Shown here: in pieces, positions 1-8,000 of the stretch
Position numbering within the stretch: the first letter of the stretch is position 1
Layout of the letters: each line of letters starts with the position of its first letter
Source: Alloactinosynnema sp. L-07
GTDB lineage: Bacteria; Actinomycetota; Actinomycetes; Mycobacteriales; Pseudonocardiaceae
NCBI RefSeq assembly: GCF_900070365.1
Contig: NZ_LN850107.1
Span: 124,001-188,000, forward strand
Direction of reading: 5' to 3'
DNA: 64,000 bases
Position numbers and translations under genes: made by a program
The notes under the pieces: generated by a model
What the model saw: only the letters and a program-made list of their open reading frames with translations
Told to the model about the DNA's origin: nothing
Databases searched by the model: none

Positions 1-60
1 GTCGTGCGGAACCTGCCGTTCCCCAGGCGGCGGGTCTGTCGGCCTAAGAGAGCTTGCGCC

Positions 61-110
61 CCAACAGAAGGGCCGCACTCGACGACAAGTCGAGCGCGGC
101 CCTTTGTTGG
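61..110. terminator. hairpin, probable terminator of an upstream gene
   Basis: Imperfect stem: 61-83 pairs with 89-110 around a 5-nt loop (gacaa). The inner arms CTCGAC/GTCGAG and GGGCCGC/GCGGCCC pair nearly completely and the outer CCAACA/TGTTGG also pairs. No gene can be assigned in the first 539 bases, so it probably ends a gene lying left of the window. Confidence 0.5.
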
Positions 111-159
111 TCTCGGATGTTAAACGTTCGGGCTAGGGGAGCGACCCGTTCGTGCCACG

Positions 160-173
160 ACGAGTGCACTCGT
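160..173. promoter_or_regulatory. 14-bp perfect palindrome, possible operator
   Basis: ACGAGTGCACTCGT is its own reverse complement. It lies in the gene-free first 539 bases between the hairpin at 61-110 and the long inverted repeat at 215-302. No cognate regulator is visible; operator function is only inferred from the symmetry. Confidence 0.25.
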
Positions 174-214
174 TGCTGTGCAAGGGAAGGGGGCGCTCCC
201 TCGTCAATCAGCGT

Positions 215-302
215 CTTATGTGGAATCAGGCTTGTCAAGGGCGCCTGCGGCGTCGCTGCGCGATCAGCAAGCTGACCCTTGACAAGCCTGATTCCACATA
301 AG
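215..302. repeat. 27-bp perfect inverted repeat with 34-nt loop
   Basis: Arms 215-241 and 276-302 are perfect reverse complements (they begin CTTATGTGGAATCAGG and end CCTGATTCCACATAAG). Loop 242-275. The rest of 1-539 holds only the hairpin at 61-110, the palindrome at 160-173 and a small GGGACC-TTCG-GTCCC stem near 337-352. This may be a strong terminator or a MITE-like remnant. Confidence 0.75.
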
Positions 303-505
303 GGATTGCCAGGACGAGGGTGCAGGGGGAAGTGCAGGGACCTTCGGTCCCCAAGGCAGGGACCTAGCGGTCTCCCAGGAGCACGGCTAGGCAAGAGCAA
401 GAGCGAGGGGCGTCGTCACTCGGAGCTTGGTCGAGGCGCGCGAGATTCATCCGATAGTGGCTCGATCTCACCTCAAGCGCCCCGCGACCCCGCCCCAGCA
501 CCCTT

Positions 506-524
506 GTCCCATCACGATTGGGAC
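506..524. promoter_or_regulatory. small inverted repeat just upstream of the first SDR gene
   Basis: GTCCCA (506-511) and TGGGAC (519-524) flank a 7-nt spacer, 16 bases before the ATG at 540 and just before the purine-rich AGAAGGGG ribosome site. The position would suit an operator or a leader hairpin; function is unproven. Confidence 0.25.
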
Positions 525-539
525 TAGAAGGGGCACCAG

Positions 540-1280
540 ATGGACCACGGCCTGCACGGAAAGCATGTCCTTGTCACCGGAGGCAGCCGCGGCATCGGCC
601 GAGCCACCGTGCACGCCTTCGCCAAGGCGGGTGCCAAGGTCGTCGCCGTCTACCACCAGCCCAGTGACGCTTCCCAGCAGCTCGCCTGCGAGCTCAAGGA
701 GCTCGGCGACGGCCACCTGCTCGTCCAGGCCGACGTCACCGACGCTGCCTCTACCGCGCAGCTTGCCGAGGCCGTGAACGTCCACTTCGGTGGCAAGCTC
801 GACGTCCTCGTCAACAACGTCGGCGTCGACGGACGCTCGGCCTTCGGTGAGCTGGCAGAGGAGGAGTGGCACCGCGTGATGGACCACAACGTCACCTCCG
901 CCTACCTCGTCACCAACAAGGTTCTCGACCAGCTCGTCGAGGGCGCCTCGATCGTCAACATCGGATCGTCGCTTGCTCTGCGCGGGCGGGCCTTCGGTGT
1001 CCACTACACCGCGAGCAAGGCCGCCCTCATCGGGTTGACGCGCGCGCTCTGCAAGGAGCTCGGTCCCAAGGGGATCCGGGTCAACCTGGTCTCGCCCGGC
1101 GTCACCGAGACCGAGCCCGGTGGCGGGCTGCCGCCGCACGTGCAGCAGATGATCGTCGGCATGACGGCGCTCGGCCGCATGTGCCAGCCCGAGGATGTCG
1201 CGGGCGCGGTCCTGTACCTGGCCGGTGCGACGTCCAAATACGTGACCGGTTCCACAATCAACGTCGACGGCGGCGTCTAG
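540..1280 (+). CDS. SDR-family ketoreductase (FabG-like)
   Basis: A 246-residue classical short-chain dehydrogenase/reductase. The NADPH-binding TGGSRGIG motif is at residues 13-20, the NN(V)G motif near 92, and the catalytic Ser near 143, Tyr156 and Lys160 (YTASK) are present. It starts at ATG 540 behind AGAAGGGG. It opens the type II PKS region but is closed by its own hairpin at 1291-1328, so it is probably transcribed separately from the minimal PKS operon. Family knowledge: such enzymes reduce polyketide keto groups or tailoring carbonyls. It resembles the second SDR at 6178, so one may be the C9-type ketoreductase and the other a tailoring reductase; which is which cannot be told. Confidence 0.85.
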   Translation: MDHGLHGKHVLVTGGSRGIGRATVHAFAKAGAKVVAVYHQPSDASQQLACELKELGDGHLLVQADVTDAASTAQLAEAVNVHFGGKLDVLVNNVGVDGRSAFGELAEEEWHRVMDHNVTSAYLVTNKVLDQLVEGASIVNIGSSLALRGRAFGVHYTASKAALIGLTRALCKELGPKGIRVNLVSPGVTETEPGGGLPPHVQQMIVGMTALGRMCQPEDVAGAVLYLAGATSKYVTGSTINVDGGV

Positions 1281-1290
1281 TTCCTTAAGT

Positions 1291-1328
1291 AGGGGGCACG
1301 CCCACAACTTTAGTAGGGCGTGCCCCCT
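1291..1328 (+). terminator. rho-independent type terminator after the first SDR
   Basis: A perfect 13-bp stem (AGGGGGCACGCCC at 1291-1303; GGGCGTGCCCCCT at 1316-1328) with a 12-nt loop, followed by ATCTTT. It begins 10 bases after the SDR stop codon. The next gene starts at 1529, so a promoter for the PKS operon should lie in 1330-1528; I see no convincing -35/-10 pair. Confidence 0.85.
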
Positions 1329-1528
1329 ATCTTTGCCCTTATTTGGTCGGGTGTGGTCAACCTTTCGGGCGTCCCGCGTATCTACTGGTCGGTCGACTGT
1401 TCTTTTCTTGACGGATTCGAGTTCTTGTCTTACCTGTCCAGCTTAGTTCGATAGCGTTTCGAGTAGACCTCCATCTACGGCTGACACTGTCATCTCGCTT
1501 CGCTTCCACGTCTCGCGTAGGAGTTGCC

Positions 1529-1864
1529 GTGCATCGCACACTGATCGTCGCCAAGTTGAAGACCTCCGATCCCCAGGAGATCGCGAACGTCTTCGCCGAG
1601 TCCGACGCCACGGACCTGCCGCACATGGTCGGTGTGTCCCGCCGGACCCTGTTCACCTTCCACGACCTGTACTTTCACCTGGTCGAGGCCGATGACGACA
1701 TCACCCCCGACCTGTACAAGGCGCGCAGCCACCCGTTGTACAGCAAGATCCACAACGACTTGTTGCCGCTTGTTTTCCCGTACGACCCGAATTGGAAAGA
1801 GCCCAAGGACGCCATGGCGAATCCGTTTTACGTTTGGGACGCCAAGGAAGGTCGGACCAAGTGA
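1529..1864 (+). CDS. TcmI-family aromatic polyketide cyclase
   Basis: A 111-residue protein of the TcmI/WhiE-ORFVII cyclase family (dimeric alpha+beta barrel): an N-terminal strand beginning MHRTLIVAKL, then a central SRRTLFTFHDLYFHLVE segment and the C-terminal ANPFYVWD, typical of this group. Members catalyse late ring closures of unreduced poly-beta-keto chains in pentangular polyphenol and spore-pigment pathways. GTG start at 1529, with TAGGAG 7 bases ahead. Its stop overlaps the cupin start by 4 nt (GTGA), so it is the first gene of the translationally coupled minimal PKS operon. Confidence 0.88.
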   Translation: MHRTLIVAKLKTSDPQEIANVFAESDATDLPHMVGVSRRTLFTFHDLYFHLVEADDDITPDLYKARSHPLYSKIHNDLLPLVFPYDPNWKEPKDAMANPFYVWDAKEGRTK

Positions 1865-2337
1865 CGGCCACCACTGACGCCGACGTCGCGGGCCGGGTCA
1901 ACAACGAGAAATTCACCGCCGCGCAGGTGCGTGTCAACCGGGCAGCTGTTGATTCGAACACCCGCCGTGGTGGCGATATCCGGGTGACTTTGAGCCCGAA
2001 GACCGTGCGCAGCTGCTCTGGTTTCGGCGGCATCCTCAAGCTGGCCCCGGGTGATTTCATCACCGAGCACTACCACCCCTATTCCGAGGAGTTCATCCAC
2101 GTCGTCGAGGGCGAGCTGGAGATGATCCTCAACGGTGAGCCGATCGCGCTGGGCGCGAACGACTCGCTGATGGTCCCGATCGGCGTTCGGCACCGTCTGG
2201 TCAACGTCGGCACCAGTGAGGCGCATGTGGTCTTCCACCTGTCGCCGCTGGCGCCGCGGCCGGAGCTGGGCCACGTCGACACCGAAGAAGCACAGCGGCC
2301 CGAGTTGGCCAACCCGGATGTGGGGGGACACCCGTGA
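1861..2337 (+). CDS. cupin-domain polyketide biosynthesis protein (WhiE-ORFII/CurC type)
   Basis: A 158-residue single cupin: the metal-site motif appears as [17 protein letters not shown] and the second cupin motif around [12 protein letters not shown]. Homologous small cupins sit beside KS-alpha in spore-pigment and pentangular polyphenol clusters, where they assist cyclisation or ring oxidation; the exact reaction varies. GTG start at 1861 overlaps the cyclase stop; its own stop overlaps the KS-alpha start (GTGA). The order cyclase-cupin-KS-CLF-ACP-ARO/CYC resembles whiE. Confidence 0.85.
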   Translation: MTATTDADVAGRVNNEKFTAAQVRVNRAAVDSNTRRGGDIRVTLSPKTVRSCSGFGGILKLAPGDFITEHYHPYSEEFIHVVEGELEMILNGEPIALGANDSLMVPIGVRHRLVNVGTSEAHVVFHLSPLAPRPELGHVDTEEAQRPELANPDVGGHP

Positions 2338-3587
2338 CGAGGCAAGTAGCGATCACCGGCGTCGGGGTCGTGGCACCCGGCGGCGTCGGCCGCGAGAACT
2401 TCTGGGGTCTGCTGACCGCCGGTCGTACCGCGACCAGGACGATCAGCCTGTTCGACCCGAAGAACTTCCGCTCGCGCATCGGCGCCGAGGTCGACTTCGA
2501 CGCCAAGGCCGCGGGCCTGACGGCGCAGGAGATCCGCCGGATGGACCGGGCGGGGCAGTTCGCCGTCGTCTGTGCCCGTGAGGCCATCGCCGACAGCGGC
2601 GTGGACCTGACCGGCGTGGACCCTGGCCGCATCGGCGTGAGCATCGGCAGCGCGGTCGGCTGCACCATGGGCCTGGAAGAGGAGTACGCGGTCCTCTCCG
2701 ACGGAGGCAAGCGCTGGCTGGTCGACCACACCTACGGTGTGCCGCACCTCTACGGCTACATGGTGCCCAGCACCCTGGCCGTCGAGGTCGCCGCCGAGGT
2801 CCGCGCGGAGGGCTCGGTCGGCCTGGTGTCGACCGGCTGCACCTCCGGGCTCGACGCGGTCGGCCACGGTGTGCAGCTGATCGAGGAGGGCTCGGCCGAC
2901 ATCGTGATCGCCGGGGCCACCGACGCGCCGATCTCGCCGATCACCTCGGCCTGCTTCGACGCGATCAAGGCCACCTCGCCCAACAACGGCGACCCCGAGC
3001 ACGCCTCGCGGCCCTTCGACAACACCCGTGACGGCTTCGTCCTGGGTGAGGGCTCGGCGGTCATGGTGCTGGAGGACCTGGAGTCGGCCAAGGCCCGCGG
3101 CGCGCACATCTACTGTGTCGTCGGCGGCTACGCCTCGCGCAGCAACGCCTTCCACATGACCGGCCTCAAGCCCGACGGCCGGGAGATGGCCGAGGCCATC
3201 CGGGTCGCGCTGGCGGGCGCCAAGCTCGACGCGTCCGATGTGGACTACATCAACGCGCACGGCTCGGGCACCAAGCAGAACGACCGGCACGAGACCGCGG
3301 CGTTCAAGGCGAGCCTCGGCCACCGTGCCTACGAGATCCCGGTCAGCTCCATCAAGTCGATGGTCGGGCACTCGCTCGGCGCGATCGGCTCGATCGAGGT
3401 CGCCGCGTGCGCGCTGGCGCTGGACCGGCAGGTCGTGCCGCCCACCGCCAACCTGCACACCCCCGACCCCGAGTGCGACCTGGACTACACGCCGTTGACG
3501 GCGCGGGACCACAAGATGGACGCGGTGCTCAGCGTGGGCAGCGGGTTCGGCGGGTTCCAGAGCGCGATGGTGCTCGCACGCCACTAA
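2334..3587 (+). CDS. type II PKS ketosynthase KS-alpha
   Basis: A 417-residue beta-ketoacyl synthase with the active-site Cys169 in [13 protein letters not shown], His309 in [13 protein letters not shown] and Lys341/His346 in [10 protein letters not shown]. Length and motifs are standard for the iterative aromatic type II ketosynthase that, with KS-beta and ACP, elongates malonyl units into a poly-beta-keto chain. GTG start overlaps the cupin stop. The [12 protein letters not shown] segment and the TGCTSGLDA signature fit aromatic PKS rather than fatty-acid FabF. Confidence 0.96.
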   Translation: MTRQVAITGVGVVAPGGVGRENFWGLLTAGRTATRTISLFDPKNFRSRIGAEVDFDAKAAGLTAQEIRRMDRAGQFAVVCAREAIADSGVDLTGVDPGRIGVSIGSAVGCTMGLEEEYAVLSDGGKRWLVDHTYGVPHLYGYMVPSTLAVEVAAEVRAEGSVGLVSTGCTSGLDAVGHGVQLIEEGSADIVIAGATDAPISPITSACFDAIKATSPNNGDPEHASRPFDNTRDGFVLGEGSAVMVLEDLESAKARGAHIYCVVGGYASRSNAFHMTGLKPDGREMAEAIRVALAGAKLDASDVDYINAHGSGTKQNDRHETAAFKASLGHRAYEIPVSSIKSMVGHSLGAIGSIEVAACALALDRQVVPPTANLHTPDPECDLDYTPLTARDHKMDAVLSVGSGFGGFQSAMVLARH

Positions 3588-3652
3588 GGCAGCGAGCGCG
3601 GGGGCCGCGGGCTCTCACCGAAGACACCAACACGTGGAAGGGCATTTGAGGC

Positions 3653-4888
3653 ATGAGTCCCACAACCGCAGTGGTGACCGGGCTCGGGATCGTCGCGCCG
3701 ACCGGCCTGGGCATCGAAGAGCACTGGCAGGCGGTGCTCGCGGGCAAGAGCGGGATCGGCCGGATCACCCGGTTCGACCCGTCCGAGTACCCGACCAAGC
3801 TGGCAGGCGAGGTCGCCGGGTTCACCGCCAAGGGGCGGGTACCCGGCCGACTGATCCCGCAGACCGACCACTGGACCCACATGGCGCTGTTCGCCGCGGA
3901 GTCCTCCCTGGCTGACGCGGGCGTCGACCCGACGCAGCTGCCCGAGTTCGAGATGGCCGTGGTCACCTCGTCCTCCTCCGGCGGCACCGACTTCGGCCAG
4001 CACGAGATGGAGCGGCTCTACCAGAACGGCCCGTCCTGGGTCGGGGCCTACCAGTCCATCGCGTGGTTCTACGCGGCCACCACCGGCCAGATCTCCATCC
4101 GGCACGGCATGCGCGGCCCGTGTGGCGTGCTCTGCGCCGAGCAGGCGGGCGGCCTCGACGCGATCGGCCAGGCGCGGCGGCTGCTGCGCACCCAGTCGCA
4201 GCTCGTGGTCACCGGCGGCACCGACAGCTCGCTGTGCCCCTACGGCCTCGTCGCGCAGCTGCCCACCGGTCTGCTGTCCACTTCGGACTCCAGTGACCGG
4301 GCGTACCTGCCGTTCGACACCGAGGCGGCAGGCTACATCCCCGGCGAGGGCGGCGCGATCCTGGTGACCGAGCGGGAGACCACGGCCACCGCGCGCGGCC
4401 TGGGCAAGGGCTACGGCACGATCCTTGGCTACGCGGCCGGGTTCGACCAGTCCGAGCGCACCGACCGCAAGCCGGTGCTGGCCGGGGTCATCCGGCGCGC
4501 GCTGGACGACGCCCAGCTCAACACCTCCGACATCGACGTCGTCTTCGCCGACGCCACCGCCGACCCGCGGCTGGACCGGATCGAGGCCGACGCGATCACC
4601 GAGGTGTTCGGCGCGCGGGGTGTCCCCGTGACCGCGCCCAAGACGCTGACCGGGCGGCTGTTCGGCGGCGGTGCCCCGCTCGACGTGGCCACCGCGTTGC
4701 TCGCGTTGCGCGACGGCGTCATCCCGTTCACCGCGGGCCCGAACCGGCTCGCGAACGGCATCGACATCGATCTGGTGCTCAACACCCCGCGCGAAGCGTC
4801 GCTGCGGCACGCCCTGGTGGTGGCCCGCGGCTACGGCGGCTTCGCCGCGGCGATGGTCGTCGGCAAGGGCGACCGCAGCCCCGCATGA
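3653..4888 (+). CDS. type II PKS chain length factor KS-beta
   Basis: A 411-residue KS-like protein in which the catalytic Cys is replaced by Gln164 (VLCAEQAGGLDA), the hallmark of chain length factors that decarboxylate malonyl-ACP and set chain length. It forms the heterodimer with KS-alpha. ATG at 3653; a 65-nt gap separates it from KS-alpha, unusual because these two are often coupled. The chain length made cannot be read reliably by eye; the neighbouring TcmI-type cyclase, cupin and ABM genes suggest a long (pentangular) chain. Confidence 0.95.
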   Translation: MSPTTAVVTGLGIVAPTGLGIEEHWQAVLAGKSGIGRITRFDPSEYPTKLAGEVAGFTAKGRVPGRLIPQTDHWTHMALFAAESSLADAGVDPTQLPEFEMAVVTSSSSGGTDFGQHEMERLYQNGPSWVGAYQSIAWFYAATTGQISIRHGMRGPCGVLCAEQAGGLDAIGQARRLLRTQSQLVVTGGTDSSLCPYGLVAQLPTGLLSTSDSSDRAYLPFDTEAAGYIPGEGGAILVTERETTATARGLGKGYGTILGYAAGFDQSERTDRKPVLAGVIRRALDDAQLNTSDIDVVFADATADPRLDRIEADAITEVFGARGVPVTAPKTLTGRLFGGGAPLDVATALLALRDGVIPFTAGPNRLANGIDIDLVLNTPREASLRHALVVARGYGGFAAAMVVGKGDRSPA

Positions 4889-4920
4889 GAACTCAAGGAA
4901 CAACTACCGAAGGAGTACCA

Positions 4921-5181
4921 GTGAACAAGTTCGACCTGGACGACCTGCGCGCGATCATGCGCGAGAGCGCTGGCGTGGACGAGGACGTCGACCTCGACGG
5001 CGACATCGCCGACATCGAGTTCACCGAGCTGGGCTACGACTCGCTCGCGGTGCTGGAGCTGGCCAGCCAGGTCCAGCGCAAGTACGGCGTGCCGATCCCG
5101 GACGAGGCCGTGCACGAGATGCCCACCCCGCGTGCGGCGGTGGAGTTCATCAACAAGCAGTTCTCGATCGCGGGAGTCTGA
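4921..5181 (+). CDS. acyl carrier protein of the minimal PKS
   Basis: An 86-residue acidic four-helix carrier protein with the phosphopantetheine Ser41 in LGYDSLAVLEL. GTG start at 4921 with AAGGAG 5 bases upstream. It carries the growing polyketide for KS-alpha/KS-beta. A single base separates its stop from the ATG of the next gene (5183), so the two are coupled. A second ACP gene lies at 16094. Confidence 0.95.
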   Translation: MNKFDLDDLRAIMRESAGVDEDVDLDGDIADIEFTELGYDSLAVLELASQVQRKYGVPIPDEAVHEMPTPRAAVEFINKQFSIAGV

Positions 5182-5182
5182 C

Positions 5183-5641
5183 ATGTCCGGCCACACCGAC
5201 AACTCGATCATCATCGACGCGCCGCTGGACTACGTCTGGGAGCGCACCAACGACATCGAGGCGTGGACCGAGCTGTTCAGCGAGTATTCCATCGCCGAGA
5301 TCACCGAGCAGCGCGGCAACACCTTCCGGTTCAAGCTCGCCCTGCACCCCGACGAGACCGGCAAGGTCTGGTCCTGGGTGTCGGAGCGGACCATCGACCC
5401 GGAGACCCACACCGTGCGCTCGGCCCGCGTCGAGACCGGCGTCTTCAAGTACATGGCGCTGTTCTGGGAGTACACCCAGACCGACGAGGGCGTGCGGATG
5501 CGCTGGGTGCAGGACTTCGAGATGAAGCCGTGGGCGCCGCTGGACGACGCCGGGATGACCGAGCGTTTGAACACCAACACCGCTGTGCAGATGCAGCTGA
5601 TCAAGGACAAGGTCGAGGCGGAAGCCAAGGCTCGCGTCTGA
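5183..5641 (+). CDS. single-domain SRPBCC aromatase/cyclase (TcmN N-domain/WhiE-ORFVI type)
   Basis: A 152-residue START/Bet-v1-like protein: SIIIDAPLDYVWERTNDIEAW at the N terminus, then a run of strands and the long C-terminal helix (residues about 120-150). Single-domain members fold the nascent unreduced chain (C9-C14 or C7-C12 first ring). With two SDRs in the cluster, the substrate could also be partly reduced. It directly follows the ACP, as in whiE. Confidence 0.9.
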   Translation: MSGHTDNSIIIDAPLDYVWERTNDIEAWTELFSEYSIAEITEQRGNTFRFKLALHPDETGKVWSWVSERTIDPETHTVRSARVETGVFKYMALFWEYTQTDEGVRMRWVQDFEMKPWAPLDDAGMTERLNTNTAVQMQLIKDKVEAEAKARV

Positions 5642-5676
5642 TTCTCCAAGGTCCAGAACGAGTAGGGAGGTAGCTG

Positions 5677-6147
5677 GTGCTCGCGGTCCTCATTCCGTTG
5701 GTACTGCTGATGAGCGGATTGTCGGCCGGGGTACTGCTCGGCACGCAGCTGGGTGGATTCCCGCTGCTGGCCGCTCTGCCGACGGACCGATATGTGCACG
5801 CGCACGCTTTCTTCGCCACCCGGTATGACCCGTTCATGCCGATCTGTTTCGTCGGGACGGTCGTGGGCGACATCGCCCTGGCCGTGCTCGCCCCCGAGGC
5901 GGCGGCTTCCGGTTTCTACATCGTGGGCGCGGTACTCGCGCTGGCCACGGTGACGATCTCGCTGGTCAAGAACGTCCCGACGAACAAGTGGGTCCAGACC
6001 CTCGACCCCGAGAACCTTCCCGAAGGCCCCGACTACGAGGGCAAGCGGGCGGACTGGGGCCGGTGGAACCGCAATCGCAGCTACCTGGCGGTGGCCGCGC
6101 TCGTGGCCAACTGCGCCGCGTTGGCCGCGTTGGCCGTGTTGATCTGA
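5677..6147 (+). CDS. DUF1772/anthrone oxygenase-like membrane protein
   Basis: A 156-residue integral membrane protein with about four hydrophobic helices (near residues 3-22, 58-75, 80-97 and 139-156) and a conserved-looking loop (HAHAFFATRYDPFMP). It fits the DUF1772 family, which includes fungal anthrone oxygenases acting on polyketides. Here it may oxidise an anthrone-like intermediate to a quinone at the membrane; that role is inference. GTG start at 5677 behind AGGGAGG. Confidence 0.7.
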   Translation: MLAVLIPLVLLMSGLSAGVLLGTQLGGFPLLAALPTDRYVHAHAFFATRYDPFMPICFVGTVVGDIALAVLAPEAAASGFYIVGAVLALATVTISLVKNVPTNKWVQTLDPENLPEGPDYEGKRADWGRWNRNRSYLAVAALVANCAALAALAVLI

Positions 6148-6177
6148 CAGTCGCGAACAATGTTGGAAGGAAACGCA

Positions 6178-6930
6178 ATGGATCTGGGCCTCAAGGGAAA
6201 GAAGGCGCTGGTCACCGGCGGCGTCCGCGGTGTGGGCCGCGGCATCGTGCTGGCGCTGGCCAAGGCCGGTGTCGACGTCGTCACCTGCTACCGGCAGGAC
6301 AGCGAGCTGGTCGAGTCGCTTCGCCGTGAGCTCAAGGAGATCGGCGGCCAGCACCACGTCATCCAGGCCGACCTGGCCGAGCCCGAGCAGATCACCGAGT
6401 TCATGACCGAGGTCAAGAACCAGTTCGGCACCCTCGACCTGATCGTGAACAACGCGGGCACCATCTCGCACGTGCCCTACGGCCAGCTCGAGCTCGACGA
6501 GTGGCTGCGCATCCTCAACACCAACGTCACCGCCGTGCACCTGGTCATCCAGCAGGCGCTGCCGTTCCTGGCCGAGGACGCCTCCATCGTCAACATCGGC
6601 TCGAAGTCCTCCGAGGTGGGTATCCCGCTGCGGTCGCACTACACCACCACCAAGGCGGCGCTGCGCGGTCTGACCCGCTCGCTGGCCAAGGAGTTCGGCA
6701 CCAAGGGTCTGCGCTTCAACGTCCTCGCGCTCGGCGTCATCGAGACCGAGGCGCTCGACGCCATGCCCGAGGAGCAGCAGGCCATGATGCGCAAGCGCTA
6801 CAGCGAGAAGACCGCGCTGGGCCGCCTGGGCACCCCGGACGAGGTCGCAGGCGCGGTCCTGTGGCTCGCGTCCGACCTGAGCAAGTACGTCACCGGCGCC
6901 ACCATCCACGTCGACGGAGGTATCTCCTAA
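6178..6930 (+). CDS. second SDR-family oxidoreductase
   Basis: A 250-residue classical [11 protein letters not shown] at 13-20, NNAG at 91-94, catalytic Ser near 142, Tyr155 and Lys159 (YTTTK). ATG at 6178 with GGAAGG 6 bases ahead. The ABM gene starts at the very next base after its stop, so they are coupled. It is a paralogue of the SDR at 540. Probable polyketide ketoreductase or tailoring reductase. Confidence 0.87.
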   Translation: MDLGLKGKKALVTGGVRGVGRGIVLALAKAGVDVVTCYRQDSELVESLRRELKEIGGQHHVIQADLAEPEQITEFMTEVKNQFGTLDLIVNNAGTISHVPYGQLELDEWLRILNTNVTAVHLVIQQALPFLAEDASIVNIGSKSSEVGIPLRSHYTTTKAALRGLTRSLAKEFGTKGLRFNVLALGVIETEALDAMPEEQQAMMRKRYSEKTALGRLGTPDEVAGAVLWLASDLSKYVTGATIHVDGGIS

Positions 6931-7299
6931 ATGTCCGCCGCAACGCAGACCTTCACCGCGTACCGGGTCATGCTCCGCATGGAGATCAACCCGGGCATGG
7001 AAGCCGACTTCGAGCGCGTGTGGACCGAGGTGGGCGACTCGGTCACCTCGCACCCGGCGAACCTGGGCCAGTGGCTCTCGCGCAGCCAGGACGAGGAAGG
7101 CGTGTACTACATCGTCTCCGACTGGGTGGACGAGCCGCGGTTCCGCGAGTTCGAGCTGTCCGACCGGCACCTGGACCACCGCCAGAAGCTGCACCCCTAC
7201 CGGTCCAAGGGTTCCATGGTGACCATGAACGTCGTGGCGCACCTCGCGTCCTCGGCCACCGTGAAGACCCACACGGAGTGGGAAGCCGCTCAGGCATGA
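6931..7299 (+). CDS. ABM-domain small oxygenase/cyclase (first copy)
   Basis: A 122-residue antibiotic-biosynthesis-monooxygenase fold (dimeric alpha-beta barrel): strand AYRVMLRMEINPGMEADFE, a central LSRSQDEEGVYYIVSDW segment and a helix with DRHLDHRQKLHP. Cofactor-free members oxidise anthrone-type carbons to quinones (ActVA-ORF6, PdmH types). It begins immediately after the SDR stop and ends with a 4-nt overlap into the next ABM gene; the pair may form a heterodimer. Confidence 0.78.
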   Translation: MSAATQTFTAYRVMLRMEINPGMEADFERVWTEVGDSVTSHPANLGQWLSRSQDEEGVYYIVSDWVDEPRFREFELSDRHLDHRQKLHPYRSKGSMVTMNVVAHLASSATVKTHTEWEAAQA

Positions 7300-7604
7300 G
7301 TGGCAAGGAAGTTCGGATCTTCATTTACCACGCCACCGACGATGTCGAGGGTGTCGAGCAGGCCTACCACGAGGTGAGCAAGGAACTCGTTGGTGTGCCA
7401 GGGATGCTGGGCAACGACCTCATGCGGTCGGTCCACGACCCGCTGGGGTTCGTGGTGATGAGCCGGTGGGTCGACATGGACGCGTTCAACGAATGGGAGC
7501 AGGGTCCGGCCCACAAGGGGCAGACCTCGGCGTTGCGCAAATACCGCGACACGCGTCCCGGAGCTGTTCCGTTCGCGCTCTATGAGGTCACCGCTAGCTA
7601 CTGA
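7296..7604 (+). CDS. ABM-domain small oxygenase/cyclase (second copy)
   Basis: A 102-residue protein of the same ABM fold (VRIFIYHATDDVEGVEQAYH, MSRWVDMDAFNEWEQG). ATG at 7296 overlaps the first ABM stop (ATGA). The pair ends the first operon, directly before the hairpin at 7606-7666. Tandem ABM genes are known from pentangular polyphenol clusters, where they cooperate in quinone formation; the division of labour here is unknown. Confidence 0.78.
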   Translation: MSGKEVRIFIYHATDDVEGVEQAYHEVSKELVGVPGMLGNDLMRSVHDPLGFVVMSRWVDMDAFNEWEQGPAHKGQTSALRKYRDTRPGAVPFALYEVTASY

Positions 7605-7605
7605 G

Positions 7606-7666
7606 AAGACAGTTTCGGGAGGGTGTTGGACCGGCTGGGCCGGGAGACACCCTCCCGCTGTCTTTT
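7606..7666 (+). terminator. two-tier hairpin terminator closing the PKS operon
   Basis: The outer stem AAGACAG (7606-7612) pairs with CTGTCTT (7658-7664); the inner stem GGGAGGGTGT (7617-7626) pairs with ACACCCTCCC (7647-7656). It ends in TCTTTT. It directly follows the second ABM stop codon at 7604. Confidence 0.88.
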
Positions 7667-7690
7667 CAGGGGAGGGATAGGGGTTGGGCG

Positions 7691-7861
7691 ATGCGTGATT
7701 TGACCGGTGATGAAGAGGAAAGGCTGCGCCAGTGGTGGCGGCAGGTGTTCGCGGCCTGCGGATACGGCCTGGTGGTGATGGGCTCGTTCGACCACGGCGT
7801 CCCGTTGTCGAGTGTGGACGAACAGTCTGAAGAGCGCATTCCAGCGCCTACTGAAAAGTAA
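7691..7861 (+). CDS. small hypothetical protein, 56 residues
   Basis: An ATG at 7691 opens 56 codons of acidic, Trp-containing sequence beginning MRDLTGDEEERLRQWWRQVF and ending PAPTEK, then TAA. A GGGG tract lies 7 bases upstream. It sits alone between the PKS terminator and the acetyl-CoA carboxylase genes. Codon third positions are GC-rich at the start but less so at the end. I do not recognise a family; the compact helix-like amphipathic N terminus suggests a small regulatory or accessory peptide. Confidence 0.45.
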   Translation: MRDLTGDEEERLRQWWRQVFAACGYGLVVMGSFDHGVPLSSVDEQSEERIPAPTEK

Positions 7862-8000
7862 CTGATCAAGGCTGAGAGTTCTCTCAATTCCGCTTCGATC
7901 GCGCCTCTAGGTGACAAAGGCAACATCGACACAGGAACTTTCGTGCCAAGGGGCGATGTGTCCGCAATGGACATTCGGCGGGAACGTGAAGGGGATCTCC

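Noticed and set aside
1330..1528. Promoter of the minimal PKS operon at TTGACG near 1418
   Set aside because: A TTGACG hexamer is present but no convincing -10 follows at 16-18 bases; not supported well enough to list.
2079..3584. 501-codon minus-strand ORF opposite KS-alpha
   Set aside because: Its reading is Arg/Val/Asp/Gly-rich shadow of a strongly conserved KS gene; no family pattern and no ribosome site.
5230..7272. 680-codon minus-strand ORF
   Set aside because: It runs antisense to five recognised genes (cyclase, DUF1772, SDR, ABM); high-GC DNA commonly yields such antisense frames.
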